NCBI GenBank assembly: GCA_049487715.1
Contig: CP150572.1
Span: forward strand, 310,001-374,000
Origin: Pycnococcus provasolii
Lineage: Eukaryota > Chlorophyta > Pseudoscourfieldiophyceae > Pseudoscourfieldiales
Direction: 5' to 3'
DNA length: 64,000 nucleotides
In this document: piece by piece, positions 41,201 through 49,695 of the stretch
How positions within the stretch are numbered: the stretch's first letter is position 1
Layout of the letters: the number at the start of each line of letters is the position of its first letter
Position numbers and translations under genes: made by a program
The notes under the pieces: generated by a model
Databases searched by the model: none
Seen by the model: only the letters and a program-made list of their open reading frames with translations
Told to the model about the DNA's origin: nothing

Positions 41201-41683
41201 GAGGGGAAGTCAAAGTTCCACGTGATCATGCCCGCACCAGCAATCCTTGGAAAAGATCCGGAGTACTTCAAAACAGTCTTCATCAGCGGCGACGGACTCG
41301 CTGCGGAAATGAAGGCGGACAAAGAGGCGGCTATCGCAGATTGGAAGAGCAAAATTGTCGTTGCCGACACAGTTGTGCGGCACCCGACGAAGCGTTGGCA
41401 CACGAATCAGGTGGATCGGCAATATCCAATTCTGCAGGGAAAGGCTGTGAAGAAGGGCTTTGGTGGCAAGTGCGAGCAGAAGCGCGCCGATTCCACCATC
41501 TTCATCGGCGACGAATTCAAGGACAGCGAGCTGAAAAATATATTGTTGCGCGCAGACTACCCCAACAACTGGATTGCGGAAGCTCCGTTCCGCCGACAGA
41601 TTGCACGCGACAAGACCGATGTGCAAAAGGAGGGTTGGAACCAGAGCTGGTCGAACACAACAACAAAGATGAAGAGCCGGTAA
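38213..41683 (+). CDS. Large acidic protein, probable CFAP92/KIAA1257-like ciliary protein
   Basis: 1156 residues starting MADAGDAGDLPPEP. There is no signal or membrane helix. Acidic low-complexity blocks (Glu-rich about 420-465 and 800-820, plus an Ala run about 820-830) separate three folded parts. The central one contains RVAFIMQYDDTELLLALEQL, then LDILTGFHLIDGRIRIVVLE and a helical region with FVLRQV-type charge (LRSVRFLRQVDRMNLLP). The C-terminal ~250 residues include a Trp/Pro/Tyr-rich part (TTYPHPSQFNWPAARDP) and RRQIARDKTDVQKEGW at the end. The F-D/Y-D-D and G-F-H-L-I-D-x-x-x-R-I-I/V-V-L-E-G pattern recalls CFAP92-like proteins of the flagellum. I am only moderately sure of that name. 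It ends about 100 bp from the convergent K+ channel gene. Confidence 0.6.
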   Translation: MADAGDAGDLPPEPSSILAHSILLNFSASLKFLYKPVVVGAADADDDDVKEGVEAVKGTTDAKDVPESSSSPEEDSSSTHVSYRLHVSYLLFSTDDIANATTWEPLTDEPLVINPGSSSSDDDVSTSESSYEGHSSKLLENVDEDYVRNIVGTQEQHALNGTQPCTIAIKVTRTPADVDDPSSSEEFPSCTFTMDATPLLLGETNVKLTLSNGNPWEAADDDEVLPFPPRASPKLAEEVFGARCENAVFAVALTEPPAEPEAKDDGEEVTQAEPQPTTLLPLGLALHLNPVVVRPLAARFLPDLPATTEQLDGFCAPVSVTYALPLAPAASAAGYLKECRHVATVTTPWTGEDGPDEPRMRTALFGTADVYFTCDLDTHALYEGLRNHRVALEVHDRSKMEDPPIDLSWKTGGILPRQEGEELGGGEEEQEEEDLPPPPPADDAEKEGEGEENNHHEEEEEEEDEGDPAYGRSEFACTELVTSKLPGTHRLVLRQQIAPYTTVKGGLQVGQSFDWYSRPGRYGQCRSTLQIEIASAQPIVKMDEVPRPYERVAFIMQYDDTELLLALEQLVRSRNATTMGFEGTESYILQLLNTYKTGEEEERNDQLDILTGFHLIDGRIRIVVLEGLGAGAIRVPKPPVEGEAEGEDEASVPPAKEPSGEGEEEKPIEYDYVDGAMVDVYAIVSSFITRTDKRRHILMNPRIRYDRRLYVPLGLDLQRLKLREKLNRICANAHVFAGGMVRKLVLDSLKKIQKLRSVRFLRQVDRMNLLPTSEMLVYLYKKFGGALTKDDIFGTPLPELEEEEEEEEDEEEDEEAIAAAAAAAAAAGVPPPPPKPKRVSKKGSQSMTSLMRNPAYVAEVARRAAVRDVRDWETENIDAIDQLEDMVVPDIKRKWQEWNPIRTHLGSETLAKYGVDLESEEAQAAAEAEAEAAAQVYVPPTTYPHPSQFNWPAARDPIEFKSHPKRPTDGRIIELQEPWVENENHGKNVSRADALPEGKSKFHVIMPAPAILGKDPEYFKTVFISGDGLAAEMKADKEAAIADWKSKIVVADTVVRHPTKRWHTNQVDRQYPILQGKAVKKGFGGKCEQKRADSTIFIGDEFKDSELKNILLRADYPNNWIAEAPFRRQIARDKTDVQKEGWNQSWSNTTTKMKSR

Positions 41684-41786
41684 CTGATTCCCTCCCATTC
41701 GTTTTCAATATCCCAACCACTTTTTCATTGATATATTAGTACGAAGCATCGGAATAAGGTATTACAGAAAGGGGAGGGAGAGTCAC

Positions 41787-44144
41787 TTAGACTGGCGATT
41801 CTCTCAGGGGGGGATTGTGCACGGGTGATACGCTTGCGCTGGCCCTATATGGCACATGACCAACCCTAAATGACATGACACGCGTTTCCAAGGTTTTCGT
41901 CTTCTCCTGATCTGTCGTCGATTCCTCCGTCTTGCTGTCGCCGCCTTCGTCCAAGGAAGTTGGCTGTTTGGAGAATACATTGGCAAAGCTCATGATCATC
42001 GTGATGAACCTTTCAAACAGATCCTCCTGTACAGTCTCGTCTTTTTGAGACTTTTTCTGCTTCACAGACTCGCTGATACTCTGCTCGAAGAGACTTGTGA
42101 CAGAGGTGAGGGCGTATGCGAAAGTTCCCAGACCTATAATGACGTAAAGGTACCACAAAGGATAGTTCGACTCCTTGGGCGTATAGTCGCCAAGGCCAAT
42201 TGTCGTTAGTGTGATGAAGGTAAAGTACAGTGCCTCCGTGTAGTTCCAATCTTTCTCTGAGATCCAGAAGAACATTGACCCCGAAATAAACACACCGATG
42301 CCGAGGAAGCAGCCTGCATAGAGCTTCGTGCGCTCGACGAGCAGAACACGATCCGCCTCAACAAGTCTCCGAACCTCGCCGAGCAGCGCGATCCCCTCAA
42401 GCTCGTCGAGTCTTCTGTCGCCGTCGCGGTCGAATGCCTCAAAGGCGAACTCGATGAAGTCGTCTCGACCACCAATCATTTTGTCCGTCACGCCCATGAA
42501 ATCCATCACCTGCAGTAGCACCGGCTTGACTCGCTCGAAATCCTGGCCAAATTCCGGGTCCCATCCGTTCTCGACGACAAGCCGCCTCCACTCGGCGATA
42601 ACTTTCGACTGGCGCACTTCGATCGCATTGCTCGACCCCGCGATCTTTCTGAACGACTCGTACGCTTTCACCATCGCGGTCGCGACGGCGTCGATGCATA
42701 TGGACGAGAGCAGCGACAGCGCGAAGCCGAAGAATGCGAGGAGAGGGAAGCCGAGGATGACGATGATGAGCCGGCTTTCGTCCGAGGTGGGCGCGAAGTT
42801 GCCGTACCCGATCGTCGTCAGCAGCGTGGCGCAGAAGAAGCTGCTTCCGTACCACGACCAGTTCTGGTCTTGCACGACGGCCTCGACGCGCTCCTTCCAG
42901 CCGATGTACACGGCCGCCGCCTGCACGAAGCGGTTGTACTCCGGGTCGTCGTCCGCCTCGATTTCCCTGTACGTCAAGCCCGCGATCGGTTTGTCGAGCA
43001 GCGCGCAGTTCGGGCACTCGGGGTTGGGCTCCCGCAGGCACGCGCGGTCGAAGTACAGCGGGTTCGCCTTGCTCTCGAGGTAGCGCGCGCACTTGCTCAC
43101 CTGCGCCGAGCTCGGCTGCACGAGGCGGCACATGCCGTAGCACTTGTGAGGCGCCGCCTTGAACTCCGCGTCCGTGCAGTGGTCCGTCAAGTTGCGGTAG
43201 TGGAGCATCTGCAGGTCCGTGTCCACGTACAGCGGGATGTCCTTGTACACCTGGTCGAAGAGCGCGAGCGTGGCCTGGTACACCGTCGCGTTGTACTCCG
43301 CCAGCGTCACGTTCTCGAACCAGCCCGTCGCGACTTCGTACGCGTGCATCTGCTCAATCGTGGCGGGCTTCACCTTCTCGCCAAGCGGAAAGCACGCCTT
43401 GCAGTCGTTGTCGATACGGCACGCCTTGTAGTGTACCGAACTTTCGTCGTAGAAGTGTGACGAGTGAAACACAACCCCGTACAGGTTGAAGTAGCGCGTG
43501 ATGACAACTTCGCGCAGCTTCGTCGCGAGCATCTGTTCTTGGGCCATTCTATTCCTTTCGAGTGGCGACTCGACGCTCTTGACGAGCGCGGCCATGACGA
43601 AGCATATCATTGTTGTGGCTAGAAATGCGCTGACGAGGCGCACAGATTGCCTCACGATGTTACGCTTTGCCGCCTGCTTGGCAGCTTGCTCCGCCTTTGC
43701 GACTTGTTCTGCGTGTTCTTCTGCTTGTTCTTCCTCCGTGAGCGAGACATCCGACGTCGTCGACGATTTGCTCAACGATTTTCTCTTTTGCCAGTCATCG
43801 AAGTTCGGCCCAACGACTTGCACGCCCCCAGTTGTTGAATATGTCTTCTTCACCACTGGCGAAGGCGGTTGTTGTGCTTTATTGTTGTCGCCGTCGCCGT
43901 TGTGTGTCATCATACTTTCTTCGTCTCTGTCTTTCGACTTACGAGAACGCTTCGAGTACTTTTTCGAAGAACTTTTAGAACCGCTGTGTTTGCTCATATC
44001 GCCGCTGTGTGTTTCCTGCGAAAAAGGCAGAGGCACGACTTTCGACGACGACGACGACTTGCTGCCACTTCGTGTCCATGTCAACGTGCCTTCTCCGCTA
44101 TCCGCCAACGTGACGTCTCGAGAGCTCGACGACATCTGATGCAA
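41787..44144 (-). CDS. Two-pore-domain K+ channel with central EF-hand
   Basis: 785 residues. The N-terminal ~165 residues are a Ser/Lys-rich and then Glu/Ala-rich cytoplasmic region. TM1 is at about 170-195. Pore 1 (TTIGYGNFAP, about 440) and pore 2 (TTIGLGDYTP, about 650) carry the K+ selectivity filter, each followed by a long hydrophobic helix. An EF-hand (DRDGDRRLDELE, about 575) lies between the two pore modules, whereas plant TPK/TPC-K channels usually carry EF-hands at the C-terminus. Between TM1 and pore 1 is a ~240-residue extracytoplasmic loop with about ten Cys (for example CRIDNDCKACF and CPNCALLD) and N-glycosylation sequons, far longer than the ~60 residues usual in the family. 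Predicted role: Ca2+-tuned K+ leak conductance in the vacuolar or plasma membrane. Confidence 0.85.
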   Translation of the reverse strand: MHQMSSSSRDVTLADSGEGTLTWTRSGSKSSSSSKVVPLPFSQETHSGDMSKHSGSKSSSKKYSKRSRKSKDRDEESMMTHNGDGDNNKAQQPPSPVVKKTYSTTGGVQVVGPNFDDWQKRKSLSKSSTTSDVSLTEEEQAEEHAEQVAKAEQAAKQAAKRNIVRQSVRLVSAFLATTMICFVMAALVKSVESPLERNRMAQEQMLATKLREVVITRYFNLYGVVFHSSHFYDESSVHYKACRIDNDCKACFPLGEKVKPATIEQMHAYEVATGWFENVTLAEYNATVYQATLALFDQVYKDIPLYVDTDLQMLHYRNLTDHCTDAEFKAAPHKCYGMCRLVQPSSAQVSKCARYLESKANPLYFDRACLREPNPECPNCALLDKPIAGLTYREIEADDDPEYNRFVQAAAVYIGWKERVEAVVQDQNWSWYGSSFFCATLLTTIGYGNFAPTSDESRLIIVILGFPLLAFFGFALSLLSSICIDAVATAMVKAYESFRKIAGSSNAIEVRQSKVIAEWRRLVVENGWDPEFGQDFERVKPVLLQVMDFMGVTDKMIGGRDDFIEFAFEAFDRDGDRRLDELEGIALLGEVRRLVEADRVLLVERTKLYAGCFLGIGVFISGSMFFWISEKDWNYTEALYFTFITLTTIGLGDYTPKESNYPLWYLYVIIGLGTFAYALTSVTSLFEQSISESVKQKKSQKDETVQEDLFERFITMIMSFANVFSKQPTSLDEGGDSKTEESTTDQEKTKTLETRVMSFRVGHVPYRASASVSPVHNPPLRESPV

Positions 44145-44883
44145 AGCACGAGGCCGAGAAAAACGCTGTGCGAGGCAAGTCTTGAAAGCAACTTTGCAAA
44201 GTTCTCGAAACTAAACGAGAACCGGCCGGGGGTCGTTTGACTCTCTTGATAGAAAATTGGGGACTTACTCGTTTTTTTTAGTACTACTGGTTTCCACCGG
44301 CTGTTTCAACGGCCTTGCAGGTCGCAGTTGGCCAATTGGGGGCTGGTACTGTCCCAACCACGGACTCGTCAAGGCGGGACCCGTCGACTTTCGTCGCAGG
44401 CGCAAGAAACAGCGGCCCCGGGGACTCGGCCTGGTGACTCGGCCTGGTCGGTCGCAAGCGCACAGCGGGCGACTTTGGTCGCAGGAGAAAGGCGGAACCG
44501 GGCTGCCGGGGACTCCGCCTGGTCGCAGCCGCAAGGCGCATGGCGTCATCCGGTCATCGTAGGCGGTGGTGGCGCGCGTACCACTAGCGGCGCAGCATGA
44601 GGTAGGTGTTCAGCTGGTGAGCTGGGTGACTGGTGAGGCGCATTTTTTAAAATAATGACTATTTATGCACCATACCACCTGGAAACGAGCGAAACGAGTC
44701 CATTTTTGACCATTTTGTCCCGAGCGGGATCCCATCCCGATCCCGCGCGGAAAAAATAATAGACAATCGGTTGGCAGTTAACCCGAACCACCCGAACCCT
44801 AACCCTAACCCTAACCCTAACCCTAACCCTAACCCTAACCCTACCCTACCCGGGTATTTCTCCTAACGCCCATCTATCGGCCC
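44145..44883. other. Intergenic region with short GC-rich repeats and telomere-like tract
   Basis: At 44385-44545 the words GGGGACTC(G/C)GCCTGGT and GGTCGCA recur in tandem-like fashion. No gene is seen. The stretch ends in the CCCTAA tract at 44796-44842. Confidence 0.6.
44796..44842 (-). repeat. Interstitial telomere-like tract (CCCTAA)n
   Basis: About eight CCCTAA units, the last ones degenerate (CCCTACCCTACCCGGG). It ends about 40 bp before the ATG of the next gene. Confidence 0.95.
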
Positions 44884-46386
44884 ATGTTATTTTCCAACAT
44901 TCTTGAAATCATAATGTCCGCCATGAACAACAACGCGCCATTTCGTTCGTCAACTCTACGAAAAAAGTGGTTATCACAGGATGGCTCCTTCTCGGGATTC
45001 GCCTCCTTCATGACTTTTGTGACTGCAAGACTGAGGTTCCCAGTCATGCCGTCCTCCGCTTCCTCGGCGCACTCCTCGGCTTCGGCTTCAGGCTCATCAT
45101 CTTTGCTGCTTCCTGCCGCGTTTGGAGGGTCGGAGGCGGAAGCGTTTGACGAAAACGTCGCGGAATATGCAAACAAAGTCTGGACCAGAGACTCGGCACT
45201 CGTCGCCATGGCGATGAAAATCGCAGGAGTACCTACAGAAGAAGCTGCTACGCCAATCAGAGCGCTCGCTGACGTGTACGAACGACCGGAAAACGCGAAG
45301 TGCATGCAAACACTCATCGACAACCCAAACGCAACGTACAACGACGAGACGTGTGCACCCATACGTTTCGACTGCGAAACGGGAAACAGGACGGACCCGT
45401 GGGGACACATGCAACTCGACGCCATCGGGCTGTTCCTGCTCGCCGTCGTCGACCTTGGACTCGCTGACACATACATCGCACTCGTCAAGAGATTTGTGCT
45501 GTACCTGTATGCCGTCGGGTACTGGAACAGGGAAGACAGGGGACACTGGGAGGAGAATAGCAGCAACGGAGCGCGATTCTCAAGCATCGGGTGCTGCGTC
45601 GCTGGGCTCAGGGCGGCGGAGGAAGCGCTCAGACGCAACGGCGACGACGAAACGGCGACGGTCGCAAAACATGCCAGCGAATTGGGAAACGCCGTTGTGC
45701 AGGATCGTCTGCAGGACCCGTCAGGACCCACGGAAGACTGGGGGAACATTCGCAAGCAAAACGGACGAAAGTACGACTCTGCCGTGTGCACGGTGCTCTT
45801 CCCCACAGTTGCGAAGTACCTGCGTCTCACGCACGAGCAGGGGCTGTCCATTTTCGTGCACTATCGCAAACTTGTAAGAAAACAGGGAATCGCAAGGTAC
45901 GAAAATGATGCGTATTACACTGCGAATTTCCAGCAGCAGCTCACAGCATGGCGTGAGCAGAACGACGGCGTGAAATGGCCTCCTGGGGAGTTGATGGCGT
46001 CGTGGGCCGTTCCAGGCAAGGAGGCTCAGTGGACCATATTCGAACCGCTGCTCCTTTCCGGAGCGATTGCTGTCAACATCTGCTCGCAGTCGTGTTTCTC
46101 AATGCGCCGCATCCTTGCGTCGATCGAAGAGGAGGCGGATGGCGACGACGTCAAGTTTCATGTGCATGAAAGCTATGTGTTCGTCAACGACGAACTCGAG
46201 CCGAACGACATCCGCGACTTGCTGTGGGGAATCGCGTACGTTCGTATGGCGCTCAAGCTGTTCCACGACAAGCTCAAGGAGAGTAAGACGTTCGAGGAGC
46301 AACTTGAGCAAATTTTAAAGGAGGAGATTGTTCTCACTGGAGTGAAGCCGCCTGAATATGCAAATCGTGAGCATGTTTCACTGTGA
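44884..46386 (+). CDS. GH15 / phosphorylase-kinase-alpha-like (alpha/alpha)6 protein
   Basis: 500 residues. Signatures in order: VWTRDSALVAMAMK; RALADVYERPENAKCMQTL; FDCETGNRTDPWGHMQLDAIGLFL; YWNREDRGHWEEN...ARFSSIGCCVAGLRA; YDSAVCTVLFPTVA; and a C-terminal ELEPNDIRDLLWGIAYV. This set is typical of the glucoamylase-fold domain shared by phosphorylase kinase alpha/beta subunits and bacterial or algal GH15-like proteins. Several residues at the expected acid/base sites look changed, so catalysis is uncertain. There is no clear signal or transit peptide. The Ser/Ala-rich stretch at about 55-85 could be a linker after a short N-terminal extension. The first ATG lies about 40 bp after a CCCTAA tract, leaving very little room for a promoter unless transcription starts in or beyond that tract. 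Confidence 0.75.
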   Translation: MLFSNILEIIMSAMNNNAPFRSSTLRKKWLSQDGSFSGFASFMTFVTARLRFPVMPSSASSAHSSASASGSSSLLLPAAFGGSEAEAFDENVAEYANKVWTRDSALVAMAMKIAGVPTEEAATPIRALADVYERPENAKCMQTLIDNPNATYNDETCAPIRFDCETGNRTDPWGHMQLDAIGLFLLAVVDLGLADTYIALVKRFVLYLYAVGYWNREDRGHWEENSSNGARFSSIGCCVAGLRAAEEALRRNGDDETATVAKHASELGNAVVQDRLQDPSGPTEDWGNIRKQNGRKYDSAVCTVLFPTVAKYLRLTHEQGLSIFVHYRKLVRKQGIARYENDAYYTANFQQQLTAWREQNDGVKWPPGELMASWAVPGKEAQWTIFEPLLLSGAIAVNICSQSCFSMRRILASIEEEADGDDVKFHVHESYVFVNDELEPNDIRDLLWGIAYVRMALKLFHDKLKESKTFEEQLEQILKEEIVLTGVKPPEYANREHVSL

Positions 46387-46592
46387 TTACTAACTAAGTT
46401 ATCCCTATCGTGTTATGTACTAACGTATTCTGAATTATGTTTTCTTTTTTTTTGGTATTGGAAATGGATTTGGGGATGATTGATTACTGCACGACACCGA
46501 CACAAATCACTCGATCTCTATCTTTTTCTACCAGGCGCCCGCGAACGACTGCAAACATGTTTTTCCAATTAACCGCCATCGTCATCAGGACT

Positions 46593-47279
46593 TCAGTGGT
46601 GCCGCTGTCGCTCATGCTTCATTTCTCGCAACTCTGCAAGTCGTGCGAGCTTTCTAGCCTTGCTCGCGAAGTCGTTCGCCTCCTGCACGGCACCATCCAT
46701 GGCAGCTCGATGGCAAACCTTGGTGTTCACGCCGACAAATTCGTCGTTCTTCCACTCGCCTCCATGGTGGCGGTGCGACGACGGTACGCCGCCGCCTTGG
46801 TTGACTGTCGTGAGAACCCCACAGCCGTGCATTTTGGAGTCGTGCCAGCGTCCTGCGAACGAGCTTCCATTTTTCCACGTGTAGATGCCGAATCCCTCCA
46901 TTTGGTTCATGTCGTACGCGCCTTCGTACGTGTCACCATTTGGGTACTCGAAAGATCCCAATCCGTGGCACATTTCCCTTTTCGACAAACCTCTGTAGAT
47001 TGCGCCGTCATCCCATCGAACTGTTTGCCACAGCAAGCGCTCTCCATCACCAGAATGACCTTGATGATGATTATGATGCGTACGATTACGTGGTGCCGTG
47101 AACTTCTGCTGCTGCTTTGACGATGAGGAGGAGGAGGGAGTAGCTGTTGTTGTGGTGGTGTCTTCACCACCACCACCACCACCACCATGCAGTTTCGCGA
47201 CGACGGCGGACGCGGCACCGCACGAGACGACAGAGAGACCCGCCCACGCGAGCGCGCCAGGAAACACGACAGGAGACAT
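46593..47279 (-). CDS. MORN-repeat protein
   Basis: 228 residues. After a hydrophobic N-terminal segment (ALAWAGLSVVSCGAASAVVA) and a Gly/Thr/Ser/Gln linker there are four MORN-type units: IYRGLSKREMCHGLGSFEYP, TYEGAYDMNQMEGFGIYTW, SFAGRWHDSKMHGCGVLTT and a last unit with GGEWKNDEFVGV. A charged helical tail follows. MORN repeats act as membrane or scaffold contacts. The N-terminal hydrophobic stretch may be a membrane anchor or organelle-targeting region. Convergent with the preceding gene (gap about 200 bp). Confidence 0.75.
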   Translation of the reverse strand: MSPVVFPGALAWAGLSVVSCGAASAVVAKLHGGGGGGGEDTTTTTATPSSSSSSKQQQKFTAPRNRTHHNHHQGHSGDGERLLWQTVRWDDGAIYRGLSKREMCHGLGSFEYPNGDTYEGAYDMNQMEGFGIYTWKNGSSFAGRWHDSKMHGCGVLTTVNQGGGVPSSHRHHGGEWKNDEFVGVNTKVCHRAAMDGAVQEANDFASKARKLARLAELREMKHERQRHH

Positions 47280-47551
47280 TATTAGACTATGGAATTGTTT
47301 TTATTTGAACGAAAAAAATGAAAAACAAAAAAAAAAAAAAAAGGGGGAATTTCGGATCGGAGCAGGGCATTTTCCACTGAAATCTAAAAATCTTGAGTTT
47401 CCCGCCCCGGGCCCGGGTTTCATTCGATGGAAAAACCGAAAAAGCGCGTCGTCAGGACTCAGGAAAGGCAAACCCCCATCGGAATCAGAAACGCGATGAT
47501 TCCGTTCGGGGATGATTTACAGTATTTTCTATGTACGTGGAAGCCTTGTTG
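47280..47551. other. Intergenic spacer with poly-A run
   Basis: An A-rich run (47320-47342) and a GGGCCCGGG palindrome (47406-47418). No gene seen. Confidence 0.6.
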
Positions 47552-49417
47552 TTACTCGTCGTCGTCATCGTCGTCGTCGTCGTCGTAGTCATGATGGTTG
47601 GCCGCGATGTAGTCTTCCGCGCTGGCCCCTTCTCGCATCTCAGGCAACGGCGCGCCGTTTAGCTCGCCGAACTTGTGGCGCACGTACGTGTAGTTGTCGT
47701 CAAAATCAGGCATCGCAGGGAGCGCGTTGTGCTCATCCTCAAACTCGGGAACTTCGAAGAACGTCCCGTCGCCACCACTGTACACTCCATCACTTTCTGA
47801 CTCGGAGCGGTACAACACGGCATCAATGGCGTGCGCGACAGATCCGCCCCTTTGTTCGAAATGGTTAGCATACATGCCTTCGAAACGCCTTCTCACGTTT
47901 GAGATTGTCAGCGCCTCGCCTGCACCAAATGTGTTTCTGACAGCCTTCAAAGCCTCGAGCCAGCCACGCACAAAGCTAGGATAAATGTCCCTAGCTCGCA
48001 CTTCGACAGGAATGCGATCCATAAGCCACACATCGTCAACTTGCCAAAGCTCGAGCGGTTCCCTTGGAGTATAGTTTTCTAGAGAATCATTGCAAACGTC
48101 ATAGCAAACCTCCGACGCAACCTTCAAGCGGTACATCATGCGCGGCGATAAGCAACCATGGACCAATCCAGCTCGTTGTTCGTCAGATAGCAAAGCTTCG
48201 AACACGTTGATGAGACGCGTATGAATCGACGGATCTCGTTCGCCATATTTCTTGGCGTCTAATTGAAATGAATCCACGACAATGGAAGCTGGAGACTGTC
48301 CTTTCTCATCCAACAGTGTGCGATTCGCGCCAACCTCCACCAACCTGCGCACGATACGAATAATCTCATTTGTCTTCTCTTCCCGAGATCCGATAGCTCT
48401 CACCGCGAGGATGTGAAGAGGCGTTTCTCCTTTGCCATTTTGATGATTCACATCCGCGCCCAAGCGAATGAACATCTCGAAGACAGGAAGTTTCCACTCC
48501 ATACTTGCACAATGATGCAAAGCATGGGTGCGTGCGAGATCGGCGCCTCTGGCAAGCAAGGCACGCACCTCATTCTCACTCGGCGGACCTGCATTATTAA
48601 ACCTACCTGCATCGTCGACCACGTCGAACTTACGTTTGAGCTCCTTATCTGCATCCGAGAGCGCCATTCGAGCCGCCGCCGCCGTATTTGGTGGCAAGAC
48701 GAGCGCATTAGCTTGCTCTATGGTAAGCTTTTCGCGAGTCTCGCGTACAGAGAACCAAAATCCATGGAGAGAATGCGCGCTCGCGACTCCTGCCGGTGCC
48801 CAGAAACCTGCACGCGCAAAGTAGCGGCGCAGACGGTCGAGGTCCCAGGCTGCAGCACCTCCGTTGCCCTCCTCGCTCGTGAGCGGGAACGGCCTGAGCG
48901 CCGCGAGACTCCACGTTTGAGAGCGTTGCGGTCGTTGCATCCAACTGCCTGGCTGAGTTGACGCACCAGCACTAGGTGCGGGCACGAGTTCGCGCTCGAG
49001 CAGGTCGTCCATGAGCTTAAGGCCAAGTCCTGCGCCTCGGTGCTCGGGATCCACACGTAACGTCTCGATGAGCACTAAAGGACCGTGCTCAGCGCTTTTT
49101 CTCCACTTGTTGTGTGAAGCGATTGCGGGCACGGGTTTGCGCCCTCGTTCGTCGAAGAGTGCAGCAAGCAATTCGCCCTCCTCCGTCTCCTCGTCGAGCA
49201 TGAGAAACAGAGACTGGCGACGGTCGCAAAGGGTAACCTCCATCTCCGCACATGGTTTGTCGTCCCTGTCGTCGTCACTGGTTCGGGTTCGCTTCAAGGC
49301 AGGTGTTGATTGGCCGGTCGAGACCAATTGGTGCGCTGTGCCGTGTATATGTGTCACGCCGTCATCAAGTTCGTCTAACCGCGTCCACACGAAGCGGTAG
49401 GAAGGCTGTTGTGGCAT
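47552..49417 (-). CDS. GNAT acetyltransferase fused to ankyrin repeats
   Basis: Start taken at 49417 (MPQQPSYRFVWTRL), giving 621 residues. An upstream in-frame ATG at 49483 lies inside the B2 repeat of the neighbouring retroelement and would add 22 residues of telomere-like and repeat translation. Residues ~1-215 are a GNAT domain with VLIETLRVDPEHRGAGLGLKL (motif A, acetyl-CoA loop R-G-A-G-L-G) and FARAGFWAPAGV near its end. Residues ~265-390 contain ankyrin repeats (ALLARGADLARTHALHHCAS, FIRLGADVNHQNGKGETPLH, LVEVGANRTLLDEKGQSPAS). A ~180-residue helical region follows and the tail is poly-Asp. The substrate is unknown; ankyrin repeats would choose the target. The same architecture occurs in other microalgal proteins as far as I recall, but I cannot cite a named one. 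Confidence 0.75.
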   Translation of the reverse strand: MPQQPSYRFVWTRLDELDDGVTHIHGTAHQLVSTGQSTPALKRTRTSDDDRDDKPCAEMEVTLCDRRQSLFLMLDEETEEGELLAALFDERGRKPVPAIASHNKWRKSAEHGPLVLIETLRVDPEHRGAGLGLKLMDDLLERELVPAPSAGASTQPGSWMQRPQRSQTWSLAALRPFPLTSEEGNGGAAAWDLDRLRRYFARAGFWAPAGVASAHSLHGFWFSVRETREKLTIEQANALVLPPNTAAAARMALSDADKELKRKFDVVDDAGRFNNAGPPSENEVRALLARGADLARTHALHHCASMEWKLPVFEMFIRLGADVNHQNGKGETPLHILAVRAIGSREEKTNEIIRIVRRLVEVGANRTLLDEKGQSPASIVVDSFQLDAKKYGERDPSIHTRLINVFEALLSDEQRAGLVHGCLSPRMMYRLKVASEVCYDVCNDSLENYTPREPLELWQVDDVWLMDRIPVEVRARDIYPSFVRGWLEALKAVRNTFGAGEALTISNVRRRFEGMYANHFEQRGGSVAHAIDAVLYRSESESDGVYSGGDGTFFEVPEFEDEHNALPAMPDFDDNYTYVRHKFGELNGAPLPEMREGASAEDYIAANHHDYDDDDDDDDDE

Positions 49418-49466
49418 GTTTCGAATGGCGGGAGAGATCGATCGATCGGAGGAGGGAGCGTTAGGG

Positions 49467-49489
49467 TTAGGAGGGGAAGTCAAGTGCCA
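49467..49489 (-). repeat. B2 terminal repeat of the retroelement
   Basis: A 23-bp sequence starting TTAGGAGGGGAAGTCAAGTG, identical to B1 at 49691-49713. B1 encodes the last residues and stop (DFPS-stop) of the recombinase. The left neighbour is TTAGGG. Confidence 0.85.
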
Positions 49490-49566
49490 AAAAGTCAGAT
49501 GTTTATTACTGTGTCCAAAACCCGAAAGTCACGTTTGGCCCCCCTCGACAAGGGAGGGTGGGTGGG

Positions 49567-49695
49567 GATGTCGACGCAAGGTGCGGCGACAAAAGCACAG
49601 GATGCCACGCCCAGGCCGCGGCAGGAGAAGGGAGCCCGCCCGCCCGCCCGAAGGAAGGAAGGGAAAGAACCCAACCCTGCTAACGCCTGATTAGG
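49567..49695 (-). repeat. A2 repeat of the retroelement
   Basis: 129 bp identical to A1 at 51426-51554. It runs from GATGTCGACGCAAGG to GCCTGATTAGG and contains CCCGCCCGCCCGCCCG. It ends in TTAGG, shared with B1, which matches the B-A junction of a circular intermediate. Confidence 0.9.

Noticed and set aside
44257-44600. Arg/Gly-rich frames before the telomere-like tract
   Set aside because: Produced by short GC-rich direct repeats. No conserved motif or start context.
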